Assembly (NCBI GenBank): GCA_020846435.1
Contig: JADLDY010000026.1
Location: 1 to 56,064, forward strand
Length of the DNA: 56,064 nt
DNA from: Deltaproteobacteria bacterium
Lineage (GTDB): Bacteria > Desulfobacterota > GWC2-55-46
Direction of reading: 5' to 3'
Of this stretch, positions 42,160 to 52,053 are shown piece after piece. The notes beneath the pieces were generated by a model. It ran no database searches and was not told the DNA's origin. It saw nothing but the letters and a program-made list of their open reading frames with translations. Position 1 is the stretch's first letter. Every line of letters begins with the position of its first letter. Position numbers and translations under genes: made by a program.

Positions 42160-44820
42160 ATGCACACGAAAGCCTTTGAAAAACTCGCCTCGGCCATCTC
42201 CCGCGGGGCTTTTGTCCTTACGGTCAACGCGAGGCTCACCCGCCATATAACTTCAGAGTATGACAATTCAATGAGGCGAAGCGGGAAGACCGCCTGGCCG
42301 ACTGCCTCTGTCATGCCGTTTTCCTCGTGGGTGGCGGGCTTTCGGGAAGAGTACTCAAACGTGCCTGCCTTGACCGGGCTTCGCGCAAGGGCCCTGTGGG
42401 AGAGGATAGTCTCTTCAGACCCGCTTGTCTCAGAGGCATGGCCGTCTTCAGGGGTCGGCCGGGCCTCTTTCGAGGCTTACAGGCTCATGAGCGAGTACTC
42501 CATCTCTCTTCCTGAAGATGAAATATACCTCACCGAGGAGTCGAAGGCGTTAAAGAGGTGGGCTGGCGCGTATGAAGCCGAGCTCAAGAGGCTCGGCTTC
42601 ACTGGCGAGGCACAGGTCAATGAAGAGGCGAAGAGGCTCATTGAACGCGGAGCGCTCATTCCAGGTGAAGTCATACTGGCGGGCTTTGACGAGCTCTCTC
42701 CAGCGGCCTCGTCGATAGCGGCGGCCCTTGAAAGGCAAGGCTCTCTTGTGAGCAGGTGGCCTGACCCGCTGGATCTGCCGCCTCAGGCTGAGGCGGCCCT
42801 TGTCGAGTGCGAGGACGAACTGGAAGAGGTCGTGAGGGCCGCCAGGTGGGTGCGCTCGGTTTACAGGCCTGGGATGAAGATAGGCGTAATAGTCCCTGAC
42901 CTCGACAGGTACAGGCGTTCCATAATAAGGGAATTCACGGCAGAGCTCTCGCCAGCGGCAGTGCTGCCCGGCGCGTCAGTGACCTCTTCCTTCAACGTAT
43001 CGCTTGGCGCACCTCTTGCCGAAGAGCCGCTCGTCGGGTCAGCCCTCGCCATCATCTCGATAGGCGCCTCGAAGACGCATCTAAGCGAGCTCATGTCCGC
43101 TCTCTCCTCTCCTTTTTTTGCGGGAGATGAAATAAAAGAGATAGCGAAGGTCGATTTGAGGCTGAGGGAGCAGAACAGGACAGAAGCGAGCCTCGCGGAG
43201 TTCAAGGCCCTTCTTGGCGGGCAGGGGCCTTCGAAGAGGCTCGGCGAATGGCTCGACTGGATGAAGGGCGCGGGGAAAAAACAGGCTCCTGGCGCGTGGG
43301 CAAAGGCCTTCACAGACCTCCTCGGCAGGGTCGGCTGGCTCAAGGGCAGGGAGCTTTCAAGCAGGGAGTATCAGGGCCTTGCCGCGTGGAACAAGGCTCT
43401 CGAAGGCTTCAGCTGTCTTGACGACGTGCTCGGAAAGATATCGAGGGGGGAGGCCGCCTCCCGGCTTATCTCAATAGCGAGAGAGACGATACATCAGGTC
43501 GAGACTCCGGACTCCGACATACAGGTTCTGGGCCTTCTCGAAGCGACCGGCCTTTGGTTCGATCACATAAGGGTCATCGGGTGCCATGAGTGCGCCCTTC
43601 CGGCCGAGCCTTCTACTAACCCTTTTCTGCCGCCAGGCCTTCAGGCTCTGAGAAGAGTGCCCCATTCAACCGGAGAGATCGAGCTCGAGTTCGCGAGAAT
43701 AGTCAGCAAAAGGCTCCTTTCGTCAGCCCCGTCCGTCATCGTGAGCTGGCCGCGTTCCTCTGACGGCCGCGAGCTCAACGTAAGCCCGCTTTTCAGGGGC
43801 TGTGTCAAGGCCATCGAAGGGGAGATGCCTTCCTCAAGGCTCCTTGACATGGACCCGGCCCCTCTTGAGGATGGCCTGCCTGACGGGCCTGTCCCGGTCA
43901 GTGAGCCGGAGAAGGCGGCATTAAGAGGCGGCACATCGATATTGAAGAACCAGTCTATCTGTCCGTTCAGGGCCTTTGCCCTACACAGGCTCTACGCGAA
44001 GGCGCTGCCCTCAACGGAGCTGGGGCTCAAGCCCGAGGCGAGAGGGACGCTTTTGCACGAGGCGATGAGGCTTTTCTGGGAAGAGGTGCGCTCTTCAAGC
44101 GCTCTCAAGGAAATGAAGGAGTCCGGCGGCCTCAAGGCCTATGTCGACGGGATAGCAACGAAGGCGCTCGAAGGCGCTCAGCTGCCGCCGCCTCTTTCAA
44201 CGCGCTTTGTAGAGCTCGAGCGCCAAAGGCTCTCGGCACTGCTACTTGAGTGGGTAGAGATCGAGTGCGCGAGGGGAGTCGGCTTCCATGTGAAGACGAC
44301 CGAGCTTGAAAAGACTCTCGAGATAGGCGGCCTTGTCGTGAAAGGCAAGGCCGACAGGATAGACGAGCTCGACGGCGGCGGAGAAGCGGTGATCGACTAC
44401 AAGACCGGAAACCCCGCGAGAAGGGATTGGCTGACCAGGCGTCCTATGGAGCCTCAGCTCCTCGTGTACAGCGTTGACGGGCGCTTTGACGCAGTCTCGT
44501 TCGCGAGGGTCTCCACGGGAGGGTGCAAGTTTCTTGGCATAACAAGGCACGAGAGGACTTTGCCGGGCATAAAGCAGTACGACGACGACAAATTCAAGGT
44601 CGAGGCCGAAGGCCTTGACTGGGACTCTCTCATGCTTTTCTGGAAGGAGACACTGGAGACTCTCGCGAAAGATTTTCTCGCTGGGGTCTGCGAGGTCGAC
44701 CCGAATAACCTGCCGGGCGACGACAGGGCGTGCAGGTATTGCGAGCTCGGCCCGCTTTGCAGGGTCTCGGAGCTCGGGAGAAGAGGCGGCGCGGATGAAG
44801 GCGATGAAGAATCCAGTTAA
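42160..44820 (+). CDS. AddB/RexB-like helicase-nuclease subunit with Fe-S nuclease
   Basis: An 886-residue partner of the helicase that follows, acting in double-strand-break processing. The N-terminal half is a degenerate helicase-like scaffold without Walker motifs. The C-terminal third is a PD-(D/E)xK nuclease: LHEAMRLFW helix, GKADRIDELDGGGEAVIDYKTG (Asp and Lys of the active site near residue 744). One Cys at about 603 (SICPFRAFALHRL) with C-x2-C-x5-C near the end (ACRYCELGPLC) makes the four-Cys iron-sulfur staple of AddB-type nucleases. It also resembles the family called probable DNA repair protein (TIGR03623-like). The ATG at 42160 lacks a clear ribosome site. Confidence 0.85.
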   Translation: MHTKAFEKLASAISRGAFVLTVNARLTRHITSEYDNSMRRSGKTAWPTASVMPFSSWVAGFREEYSNVPALTGLRARALWERIVSSDPLVSEAWPSSGVGRASFEAYRLMSEYSISLPEDEIYLTEESKALKRWAGAYEAELKRLGFTGEAQVNEEAKRLIERGALIPGEVILAGFDELSPAASSIAAALERQGSLVSRWPDPLDLPPQAEAALVECEDELEEVVRAARWVRSVYRPGMKIGVIVPDLDRYRRSIIREFTAELSPAAVLPGASVTSSFNVSLGAPLAEEPLVGSALAIISIGASKTHLSELMSALSSPFFAGDEIKEIAKVDLRLREQNRTEASLAEFKALLGGQGPSKRLGEWLDWMKGAGKKQAPGAWAKAFTDLLGRVGWLKGRELSSREYQGLAAWNKALEGFSCLDDVLGKISRGEAASRLISIARETIHQVETPDSDIQVLGLLEATGLWFDHIRVIGCHECALPAEPSTNPFLPPGLQALRRVPHSTGEIELEFARIVSKRLLSSAPSVIVSWPRSSDGRELNVSPLFRGCVKAIEGEMPSSRLLDMDPAPLEDGLPDGPVPVSEPEKAALRGGTSILKNQSICPFRAFALHRLYAKALPSTELGLKPEARGTLLHEAMRLFWEEVRSSSALKEMKESGGLKAYVDGIATKALEGAQLPPPLSTRFVELERQRLSALLLEWVEIECARGVGFHVKTTELEKTLEIGGLVVKGKADRIDELDGGGEAVIDYKTGNPARRDWLTRRPMEPQLLVYSVDGRFDAVSFARVSTGGCKFLGITRHERTLPGIKQYDDDKFKVEAEGLDWDSLMLFWKETLETLAKDFLAGVCEVDPNNLPGDDRACRYCELGPLCRVSELGRRGGADEGDEESS

Positions 44821-47800
44821 ACATATGGACGCCGGGGCCCGGGAGAGGGCGCTAGACCCGTCCTGCTCGTTCGCGGTGCAGGCCCCTGCAGGCTCTGGCA
44901 AGACCGAGCTTTTGATGCAGAGGTATCTTACGCTTCTCTCTCTCGTCGAGAAGCCCGAAGAGATACTCGCGCTGACCTTCACGAGGAAGGCCGCAGGAGA
45001 GATGCGCTCGCGCGTTATCGGGGCGATGCGAAAGGCCGCCGATGCGGGCTATGTGCCTGTTGCAAGCCATGAGGCCAGGACGATAGCTCTGGCGAAAAAG
45101 GCGCTCGAAAGGGACTCTGAGCGCGGCTGGTCGCTCCTTGAGAACCCGAACCGCCTGAAGGTCGTCACCATAGATTCTTTTTGCGCGTCTATTGTCCGAC
45201 AGATGCCGGTCCTCTCCGGGCTCGGCAGGTACTCTATCGTGGACGAGCCTGAAGAGTTCTACAGGGAGGCGGCCGAGAGGACTGCCGCGCTCGTCGAGGA
45301 GGAAGGGGCCAGAGGCGACGCCTTGAGGAAGGCTCTGGGGCATCTCGACAATTTCGTCAAAGGGCTCGTCGACAGGCTCGTCATGATGCTCTCAAGGCGG
45401 GATCAGTGGTTGAGGCACATACAAAGAGGTGCGACCGGCCCTGAGCTGAGGGCGCTCCTCGAAGGGTCTCTTGAGAGGCTCGTGAAGAGCGAGCTCGAGA
45501 GGATAACAGAGGCTTTCCCGCCGGGCATCGCCGGGGTAATCGCGCCTTACGCGAGGTACGCGGCCTCGAATATCGAAGTCCCTGAAAACCCCATAGCCAG
45601 ACTGGCCAGCCTCGAGGGGCTTCCATCGTGCGAGGCGTCTTCATTGGCCGAGTGGCAGGGCATAAGGGAACTTTTACTGACAAATAAAAACGAACTGCGC
45701 AAACAGGTCAACAAGAACACAGGCTTCCCTGCCGGCAAAGGGGACGCGGCCGACAGGAAAAGAGAGTTTCAAGAGCTGCTCCTTTCATTTGATAAGTTCG
45801 TTGATTTGATCAAAGCCCTCGGCAGGGTCTCTCTTCTTCCGGAGCCGAAGTTTACGGAAGACGAATGGGAGGCGTTAGAGGCAATAGTGAGCCTTCTGCC
45901 GATAGCCGAAGAGATGCTCGCCGCCTCTTTCGGCGCCGAGGGCGCGGTAGACTTTCAGGCCGTGAGCCTCGCCGCCCTGAAGGCGCTCGGCACCGAGGAA
46001 GCCCCGACTGATCTCATGCTCTCTCTCGACTTGAGGATACAGCACATACTTGTCGATGAATACCAGGACACCTCCGGCACGCAGCTCAAGCTCCTTGAGG
46101 CGTTGACAAGAGGCTGGGTTGACGGTGACGGCAGGACTCTGTTCGTCGTCGGCGACCCGATGCAGTCGATATACCGTTTCAGGGAGGCCGAGGTCGGCCT
46201 GTTCCTCGACGCGAGGAGCACTGGCATAGGCTCAGTCAAAATGGAGCCGTTGACGCTTGTGCGCAACTTCAGGTCTGAGGAAGGCATTGTCTCGTGGGTG
46301 AACAAGACTCTCTCAGGGGCGTTCCAGCCCAAGGAGGACCCGTTCACGGGAGCCGTCGAATACTCGCCTTCAGAAGCCGTCAAGGAGAGCTCGGGCGGCC
46401 ATGTAGAGATAACCCTGTTCGAGGGCAGGGATGACGCAGCAGAGGCGAAAAAGGTCGTCTCGATTTTGAAGTCCATACCTCTGGATGAGACGACGGCGAT
46501 ACTCTGCCGCTCGCGGGGCAACCTCGCCTCGATCCTCGATGCGCTGAAAAAAGAATCAATACCCTTCGGAGCGCAGGCCATTGACCCGCTCTCCGACAGG
46601 ATGGCGGTGCAGGATATAATGTCGCTTTTGCGCTCTCTCAGCCACCCGCTCGACAGGGTGGCGTGGCTCTCGTGCCTCAGGGCGCCGTGGTGCGCTCTGC
46701 CGGTATTCGACCTGCACGCACTTTGCTACGGCGACAGGGACTCCCCTGTATGGGAGCTGTTAAGCGACAGTGAGAGGCTTGGGAAGCTCTCGAGTGAAGG
46801 GCAGGAGAGGGCCGGGTCGTTTCGCGCCGCGATGGGCAAGGCTCTCTCCTGTTGGGGCAGACAGGCCCCTTCAGAGGTTTTGAGGGGTCTGTGGATAAGT
46901 CTCGGGGGACCTGCCTGCATTGATGAGCTGGGCAGGGAGGACGCTGAGCGCCTGTTCGCGCTCATCGAGGCGTCCGAGTCTTCAGGCGCTCTCCCGGTAG
47001 AAGAGGTCGAGGGCCGTATCACAAGGCTCTACGCCGACCACCCCGGAAGCCCCGGAGGTTCTCTCGACCTCATGACCATACACAAGGCAAAGGGCCTTGA
47101 GTTCGACAACGTCATAATCCCCGGCATGGGCCGGGAGGCGAGGGGCGAGGACAAAAAACTCCTCGTATGGATGGAAAGGGGGGAGGAGGACCTTCTGCTC
47201 GCGCCCATCGAAAGAAAGGACGCGAAGGAGAAGAGCCGCATCTACTCGTACCTTTCGGCCATCCAGAAGGAGAAGGCGTCGAATGAAGAGGCAAGGCTCC
47301 TGTATGTGGCCGCTACAAGGGCAAAAAAGTCCCTTTTTCTCCTCGGGCACGCCAGAGAGAACGAAGACGGCGAGATAAAGACAAGGCCGAGGTCTTTTTT
47401 TTCGAGGATACCGGATGCCCTGGCAACAGAGGCTGTACATGGCGAGGGATCGCCGGAAGAGGCCGCCGAGAAAAAGACTTTAAGGATAAAGCGGCTCCCC
47501 TCCGGATGGAAGCTGCCGGAGGCAAAGGCCCCGCTGCCTTCAGAGGGCGAGTTCATGCTGCCGGGAAAACAGGGGCCGGTCTTTTTCTGGGCAGGGGAGG
47601 CGGCCAAGTACCTCGGCACGGCCGTGCACAGGTACTTTTGCGCCATATCGAAAGACGGGCTCGGAAAATGGGACAGCGCAAGGATAGGCGGCGAAGAGCC
47701 GAGGATGCGCTCCATGCTCAAGTCTCTCGGCTTGAGCGGCGTCGAGGCGACGAAAGCGGCAAAAGAAGGGGTCGCCATACTCAGGGAAGCAATTGCTGAC

Positions 47801-48121
47801 GAAAAGGGGAGATGGGTCCTCGCGCCCCACGATGAGGCTTCAAGCGAGCTGCCCCTGACCGCGGTGATAGAGGGCAGCATCGAAAAGGTCGTCATTGACC
47901 GGACCTTTGTCGATGTCTACGGCGTAAGGTGGGTGATAGACTTCAAGACCGGCGTTCACGCCGGAGGCTCTCTCGATGAGTTCCTGAAAAGCGAACTTGA
48001 AAGATACTCTGGACAGCTCTCAAAGTATGAGGCAGTGTTGAGGGCCTATGGAGAGACAAGGCCCATTCGGAAAGGGCTGTACTACCCCGCCCACAGGGCG
48101 TGGGTTGAGTTGGAAAGATGA
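44795..48121 (+). CDS. AddA/RecB-like UvrD-family helicase-nuclease
   Basis: A 1108-residue ATP-dependent helicase-nuclease for recombinational repair. The helicase motifs are Walker A APAGSGKTE (about residue 30), Ia ALTFTRKAAGEM, II LVDEYQDTSGTQ, III GDPMQSIYRFREAE, IV VRNFRS, V TIHKAKGLEFDNVII and VI LLYVAATRAKK. The C-terminal RecB-type nuclease has VRWVIDFKTG (near residue 1047) with a preceding HRYF segment. The ATG at 44795 follows AGAGG and overlaps the AddB-like gene by 26 bases; ATGs at 44804 or 44825 are alternatives. The two subunits should form an AddAB-type complex. No Chi-recognition claim can be made. Confidence 0.93.
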   Translation: MKAMKNPVKHMDAGARERALDPSCSFAVQAPAGSGKTELLMQRYLTLLSLVEKPEEILALTFTRKAAGEMRSRVIGAMRKAADAGYVPVASHEARTIALAKKALERDSERGWSLLENPNRLKVVTIDSFCASIVRQMPVLSGLGRYSIVDEPEEFYREAAERTAALVEEEGARGDALRKALGHLDNFVKGLVDRLVMMLSRRDQWLRHIQRGATGPELRALLEGSLERLVKSELERITEAFPPGIAGVIAPYARYAASNIEVPENPIARLASLEGLPSCEASSLAEWQGIRELLLTNKNELRKQVNKNTGFPAGKGDAADRKREFQELLLSFDKFVDLIKALGRVSLLPEPKFTEDEWEALEAIVSLLPIAEEMLAASFGAEGAVDFQAVSLAALKALGTEEAPTDLMLSLDLRIQHILVDEYQDTSGTQLKLLEALTRGWVDGDGRTLFVVGDPMQSIYRFREAEVGLFLDARSTGIGSVKMEPLTLVRNFRSEEGIVSWVNKTLSGAFQPKEDPFTGAVEYSPSEAVKESSGGHVEITLFEGRDDAAEAKKVVSILKSIPLDETTAILCRSRGNLASILDALKKESIPFGAQAIDPLSDRMAVQDIMSLLRSLSHPLDRVAWLSCLRAPWCALPVFDLHALCYGDRDSPVWELLSDSERLGKLSSEGQERAGSFRAAMGKALSCWGRQAPSEVLRGLWISLGGPACIDELGREDAERLFALIEASESSGALPVEEVEGRITRLYADHPGSPGGSLDLMTIHKAKGLEFDNVIIPGMGREARGEDKKLLVWMERGEEDLLLAPIERKDAKEKSRIYSYLSAIQKEKASNEEARLLYVAATRAKKSLFLLGHARENEDGEIKTRPRSFFSRIPDALATEAVHGEGSPEEAAEKKTLRIKRLPSGWKLPEAKAPLPSEGEFMLPGKQGPVFFWAGEAAKYLGTAVHRYFCAISKDGLGKWDSARIGGEEPRMRSMLKSLGLSGVEATKAAKEGVAILREAIADEKGRWVLAPHDEASSELPLTAVIEGSIEKVVIDRTFVDVYGVRWVIDFKTGVHAGGSLDEFLKSELERYSGQLSKYEAVLRAYGETRPIRKGLYYPAHRAWVELER

Positions 48122-48582
48122 ATAGGTTTCAAGACCAGATATCCAGGGAATGGGAACTGCTTGTAGTTAAGAGAATAAAGGCAGTTCGAAACGGGTATTG
48201 GTTAGAAGCGATAACGCTTTCTTATATTTGCTTGGAGTTGAGACTCCGTATTCTGTTGTCTACTAATGCCCTTGGGAAGAAAATACCTGTGGAACATGAA
48301 AAAATTATAAAACAAAAATATTTGATGAGCTTGGCAAACCTCGCAAAAGAAAATGGTTTTATAAGTGAAGACATCTGGGAGCGCATAAAAAAATTTAATA
48401 GTCTTAGAAAAAAAGCTATACATGGCCTTATACAAGGCGAAATTGGCTATGATGACTTGAGAGAGCCTTGTTTGGAAATTGATAGATTAACCTCTGATAT
48501 TCAAGATTGTTGGCTGAAAATTACTTTTGGGCCGGTAGAGAGTTTTGAAGAGTACAAGAAAAAGAACAAAGAGCTTGATTAG
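48118..48582 (+). CDS. HEPN-like orphan protein
   Basis: A 154-residue helical protein. Residues 8-75 look like paired helices with AITLSYICLELRLRILLS. The segment KKFNSLRKKAIHGLI contains R97-x4-H102, the HEPN signature that forms the RNase centre of many toxins and Cas/Abi proteins. In other HEPN-like families this motif occurs without nuclease activity, so function is open. The DNA is very AT-rich compared with the addAB genes before it, yet its ATG overlaps the addA stop by 4 bases (ATGA). REP-like sequences follow. It may be an abortive-infection or DNA-repair accessory inserted behind addA. Confidence 0.7.
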   Translation: MNRFQDQISREWELLVVKRIKAVRNGYWLEAITLSYICLELRLRILLSTNALGKKIPVEHEKIIKQKYLMSLANLAKENGFISEDIWERIKKFNSLRKKAIHGLIQGEIGYDDLREPCLEIDRLTSDIQDCWLKITFGPVESFEEYKKKNKELD

Positions 48583-48590
48583 GCAGGTAG

Positions 48591-48693
48591 CATGCAGTGT
48601 GGGCTGTACCCTCCATTAAAAAAAGAGGGAAACTTAAAACGAGATTGCTTCGTCGCGCAAGGCGCTTCTCGCAATGACAGCAGGTAGCCCACC
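48591..48693. repeat. REP-like palindromic element
   Basis: CATGCAGTGTGGGCTGTACC (48591-48610) and GGTAGCCCACC (48683-48693) form inverted ends. Between them GAGATTGCTTCGTCGC...CTTCTCGCAATGAC (48641-48678) is a second palindromic unit. The left end matches the minus strand of 4913-4935 at 18 of 20 bases. Confidence 0.6.
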
Positions 48694-48710
48694 ATGGTAT
48701 TAAAATAAAA

Positions 48711-48739
48711 AAGGCCGCGCTCCTCAAGGGCGCGGCCTT
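48711..48739 (-). terminator. terminator of the hemerythrin gene
   Basis: AAGGCCGCGC/GCGCGGCCTT stem with TTTTTTATTTT on the minus strand. Confidence 0.88.
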
Positions 48740-48765
48740 CATGTTCTGCGTTGGGCAATCGGTGG

Positions 48766-49194
48766 TCAGCAGTTTACCACGGCCTGGTGCTTTGCCTCCT
48801 GCGCCCTCAGGAACGCGCCGAGAGACTTGTCCATGTTGCCTATGTGGTTTACGAACCAGTCGACGAGCTGTCTCTGGACCTTTATGACGAGGGCCAGAGT
48901 GGCGTCGTCCTCGAACTCTGATTTGAGCGCGGCGAGCTCCTGGAGGAACTTCCTGTGCTCATTCATGTGGGCCTTCCTTCCGGAGTAGCCGGCCTTTTCC
49001 ATCGAAGCCTCTTCCGAGGTGAAGTGCCTTATCGTGTAGCTTTCGAGAAATTCGAAAAGGGCCTGGATCTCTTCCCTTACGCGGGCTCTTTCCATCGCGT
49101 CCAGGAGCGTTCCGAGCCTCGTAAACAGCTCTCTGTGCTGCTTGTCCTGCCACCATACCCCTGTCGAGTACTGTTCTTTCCACTTAGGCGCCAT
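48766..49194 (-). CDS. hemerythrin-domain protein
   Basis: A 142-residue four-helix bundle that binds O2 at a diiron site. The ligands are visible in order: WWQDKQHRELF (His), IRHFTSEEASMEKAGYSGRKAHMNEHRKF (H-x3-E and H-x3-H) and VDWFVNHIGNMD (H-x4-D). No signal peptide is present. Bacteriohemerythrins sense or store oxygen, or protect anaerobes. The ATG at 49194 has AAGGAGG at ideal spacing, so the longer upstream frame is rejected. It is monocistronic with its own terminator. Confidence 0.95.
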   Translation of the reverse strand: MAPKWKEQYSTGVWWQDKQHRELFTRLGTLLDAMERARVREEIQALFEFLESYTIRHFTSEEASMEKAGYSGRKAHMNEHRKFLQELAALKSEFEDDATLALVIKVQRQLVDWFVNHIGNMDKSLGAFLRAQEAKHQAVVNC

Positions 49195-49545
49195 GACGTC
49201 CTCCTTATGTTTGGGCCGGCATTTGGGCCCGTATTCTTTATCGGCGGCTTTTGCCCGGACTTTAGCGAAAAAAACAGTCGGCCTTAGACTTGACGCAACT
49301 ATTTGACAAATAAGGTTTTTTTGTGGGCTATCCTTCTCCCGGGTCTCTGGGCCTTTCCCTTGACAACCCATGAGTTTACATAGTACGCTTGAATTTACCT
49401 GTAAAATGACGGGATGCGCAGTTACAGGCGCGCTCCTGTCTGCCTCTTTGAGCGCTCCGGTTTTGCTTTATAATGCTTTCTGGCGGCTATTGAGCCGTGT
49501 CAGACAAGCGCGCTTGACCCTTAAACCGTATTCAACGGTCTGAAA
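49195..49545. promoter_or_regulatory. divergent spacer, candidate promoter for the kinase gene
   Basis: TATAAT at 49469-49474 with a CTTTGA box 17 bases upstream (49446-49451) is a plausible sigma-70 promoter for the kinase gene. CCTGTAA (49399-49405) and TTACAGG (49422-49428) form an inverted repeat just upstream. I see no gene in the region. Confidence 0.4.
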
Positions 49546-52053
49546 ATGTTCCTTAAGAGATGGATACACTGGGCCGTTTTCGCTGTCATGTTCTTCATGA
49601 CGGTCATCGTCTGGCGCGCTCTGGTCAATTCCGAGAGGGATGCCCTTTCAAACCATGTGGCTGCCACAGCCTCGTCCGCGAGGGATTTTCTGAGGGACGA
49701 GCTCGAAGGTGACGCGGAGTCCATCTCCGGGCTTGGAAAGCGTTGGGAGTCAAGGGAAGGCCCTTACGGGGTTGAATGGCAAAGGGATGTTCTCCTTCAA
49801 CTTGAAGGCGAGCCTGAGTCCCTTGGAGTTGTATGGTTCGGACGAGGCCGCGAGGTCTTGTCCGTTGTCCCTGAGGGGGCCGCGGTTCCAGTCGATTTCA
49901 GCGCTGGCGGCCCGGTGTCAACGGTGTTTACTGAAGCTGGCGCGGGGAAGTCTGGAGCCGTCTTTTCACAGTTCAAGCTCGCGGGTGGGCGTCCCGGCTT
50001 CATGATAGGGGCGCCTCTGTGGTTCGACGGCAAGTTCCGGGGCGTCATAGCCGGGTTTTTCGACAGCCGCGAGTGCGTGCGCAACGCGCTCACCGACACC
50101 CGCCACGAGTGGGTGGGCTACTCCTTTGCCGTGACCTCCGGGAACTCCGAGCTTTACAGGAGCGGCGTCGAGCCTGTCAACGAATGGGCTCGGGAGCTTC
50201 CCGTGGGCGTGTCCTCCTTTGACTGGAAGGTGTCGGTCTGGCCCGGCGAAGAGGTTGTCCGCGAGCACATAACAGCGCTGCCGCATGCCATCTTCGCTCT
50301 CGGCACTGTAAGTTCCTTTTTTGTCTCAACGCTCCTGTACTTCGTCCAGATGAACAGGCGCAGGCGCAAGGAGCTTGAGAACGCCAACAGGCTCCTTGGC
50401 GCCGAGGCGGTCCAGAGGAGCCGGACAGAGGACGAGCTCAGGAGGAGCGAAGAGAAGTTCAGGGCCCTCGTCGAGACGATGAGCGACTGGATCTGGGAGA
50501 TGGACGTGAACGCCAGGTACACGTACGTGAGCCCGCGGGCCGCGGCTATCACGGGTTACGGCCTCAAGGAACTCCTCGGCAGGCGCCCCTGGGAGTTCAT
50601 GCCGCCGAATGAGGCGGACAGGTTTAAAACGGAGTTCTACCGGCTCTGCCGCGCCAGAGAGCCGTTCAGCCTTCTTGAGAACGTGAACATGAGGAAGGAC
50701 GGCTCCTTCATCGTGATGGAGACGAGCGGCACTCCGGTCTTCGGCAGTGACGGAGAGTTCGCCGGGTACATCGGCGTTCACAGGAACGTCACCAAGAGGA
50801 AGAAGGCCGAGGACGACCTTAAAAGGAGCAACGAGAGGCTCGAGAACGCCCAGCGCATCGCGAAGATGGGCAGCTGGGAGTGGGACATAGAAACGGACGA
50901 GCTCCACTGGTCCGACGAGATATACAGGATGTTCGGCGTGAGCCCCGAGGACTTCGGTGCGACGTACGAGGCGTTCTTAAGCTTCGTCCATCCCGAGGAC
51001 AGGATGTCCGTGCACAGGAGCGTGACAGAGGCGCTGACGCTCAGGAAGCCCTACTCCATAGAGCACAGGATACTGCTCGCGGACGGCACGTCCAGGGTGG
51101 TGCACGAGCAGGGCGAGGTCAGGTTCAATGAGGCCGGAAGCCCTGTCGCCATGTCAGGCACCGTGCAGGACATCAGCGAAAGAAAGCAGATAGAAGAGCA
51201 GCTCAGGCTTTACAGGGAGCACCTCAGGGAGCTTGTCGAGGAGAGGACCGCCGAGCTCAACGGGCTCAACGAGAAGCTCAAGTTCGAGGTCGAGATAAGA
51301 AAGAAGGCCGAAGAGGCCGTCATAAGCATGAACGAGGCCCTTGAGAAAAGGGCTGTCGAGCTCGAGCGGGTCAACAAGGAGTTGGAGGCGTTCACCTACT
51401 CGGCCTCCCATGACCTGCAGGAGCCGTTGAGGGTCATATCAGGCTACATCCAGCTCCTCGGCAGGCGCTACAAGGGCAGGCTCGACAAGGACGCCGACGA
51501 GTTCATATCCTTTGCCGTGGACGGGGTCGCCAGGATGCAGAGGCTCATCGCCGACCTCCTGTCGTACTCGCGCGTCGGCAGGATAAGTTCGTTCGCGCCG
51601 GTCGATTTCGAGGCCGCGTTCCTGAGGGCCAAGGCGAACCTCCGGGTCGCGATAGAAGAGAGCGGCGCGGTCGTCCGGCACGGGGCCCTGCCCACCATCA
51701 TGGCGGACGAATCGCAGATAGAGCAGCTCTTGATGAACCTCCTCAACAACGCCATAAAGTACAGGGGGGACGCTATCCCGCTCGTGACTGTAAACGCTGA
51801 AAAAGTTGACGGCGAGTGGCTTTTTTCCGTCACGGACAACGGCATAGGCATAGACCCGAGGTACTCCGAGCAGGTCTTCGACATATTCAAGAGGCTCCAC
51901 GGCAGCGCCGAGTACCCCGGCACGGGAATAGGCCTTTCAATCTGCAAAAAAGTCGTCGAGAACCACGGCGGCCGTATCTGGGTGGAATCGCTCCCAGGGG
52001 CCGGCTCGACCTTTTATTTCACGATACCGGGAAAAGAACCTGATGATGAGTGA
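49546..52053 (+). CDS. membrane multi-PAS sensor histidine kinase
   Basis: An 835-residue kinase. The first membrane helix (WIHWAVFAVMFFMTVIVWRAL) is followed by a periplasmic sensor domain (about 30-245) and the second helix (AIFALGTVSSFFVSTLLYFV). PAS 1 (about 300-420) ends GVHRNVTKRKKAE and PAS 2 (about 430-545) ends TVQDISERKQIE. A coiled coil (HLRELVEERTAELNGLNEKLKFEVEIRKKAEEAV) leads to HisKA, with the phospho-His in FTYSASHDLQEPLRVISGY. HATPase_c has MNLLNNAIKYR, DNGIGIDPRY and GTGIGLSICKK. This kinase class (bacteriophytochrome-like output) typically signals through a single-domain receiver, exactly what follows. Stimulus unknown. Confidence 0.94.
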   Translation: MFLKRWIHWAVFAVMFFMTVIVWRALVNSERDALSNHVAATASSARDFLRDELEGDAESISGLGKRWESREGPYGVEWQRDVLLQLEGEPESLGVVWFGRGREVLSVVPEGAAVPVDFSAGGPVSTVFTEAGAGKSGAVFSQFKLAGGRPGFMIGAPLWFDGKFRGVIAGFFDSRECVRNALTDTRHEWVGYSFAVTSGNSELYRSGVEPVNEWARELPVGVSSFDWKVSVWPGEEVVREHITALPHAIFALGTVSSFFVSTLLYFVQMNRRRRKELENANRLLGAEAVQRSRTEDELRRSEEKFRALVETMSDWIWEMDVNARYTYVSPRAAAITGYGLKELLGRRPWEFMPPNEADRFKTEFYRLCRAREPFSLLENVNMRKDGSFIVMETSGTPVFGSDGEFAGYIGVHRNVTKRKKAEDDLKRSNERLENAQRIAKMGSWEWDIETDELHWSDEIYRMFGVSPEDFGATYEAFLSFVHPEDRMSVHRSVTEALTLRKPYSIEHRILLADGTSRVVHEQGEVRFNEAGSPVAMSGTVQDISERKQIEEQLRLYREHLRELVEERTAELNGLNEKLKFEVEIRKKAEEAVISMNEALEKRAVELERVNKELEAFTYSASHDLQEPLRVISGYIQLLGRRYKGRLDKDADEFISFAVDGVARMQRLIADLLSYSRVGRISSFAPVDFEAAFLRAKANLRVAIEESGAVVRHGALPTIMADESQIEQLLMNLLNNAIKYRGDAIPLVTVNAEKVDGEWLFSVTDNGIGIDPRYSEQVFDIFKRLHGSAEYPGTGIGLSICKKVVENHGGRIWVESLPGAGSTFYFTIPGKEPDDE

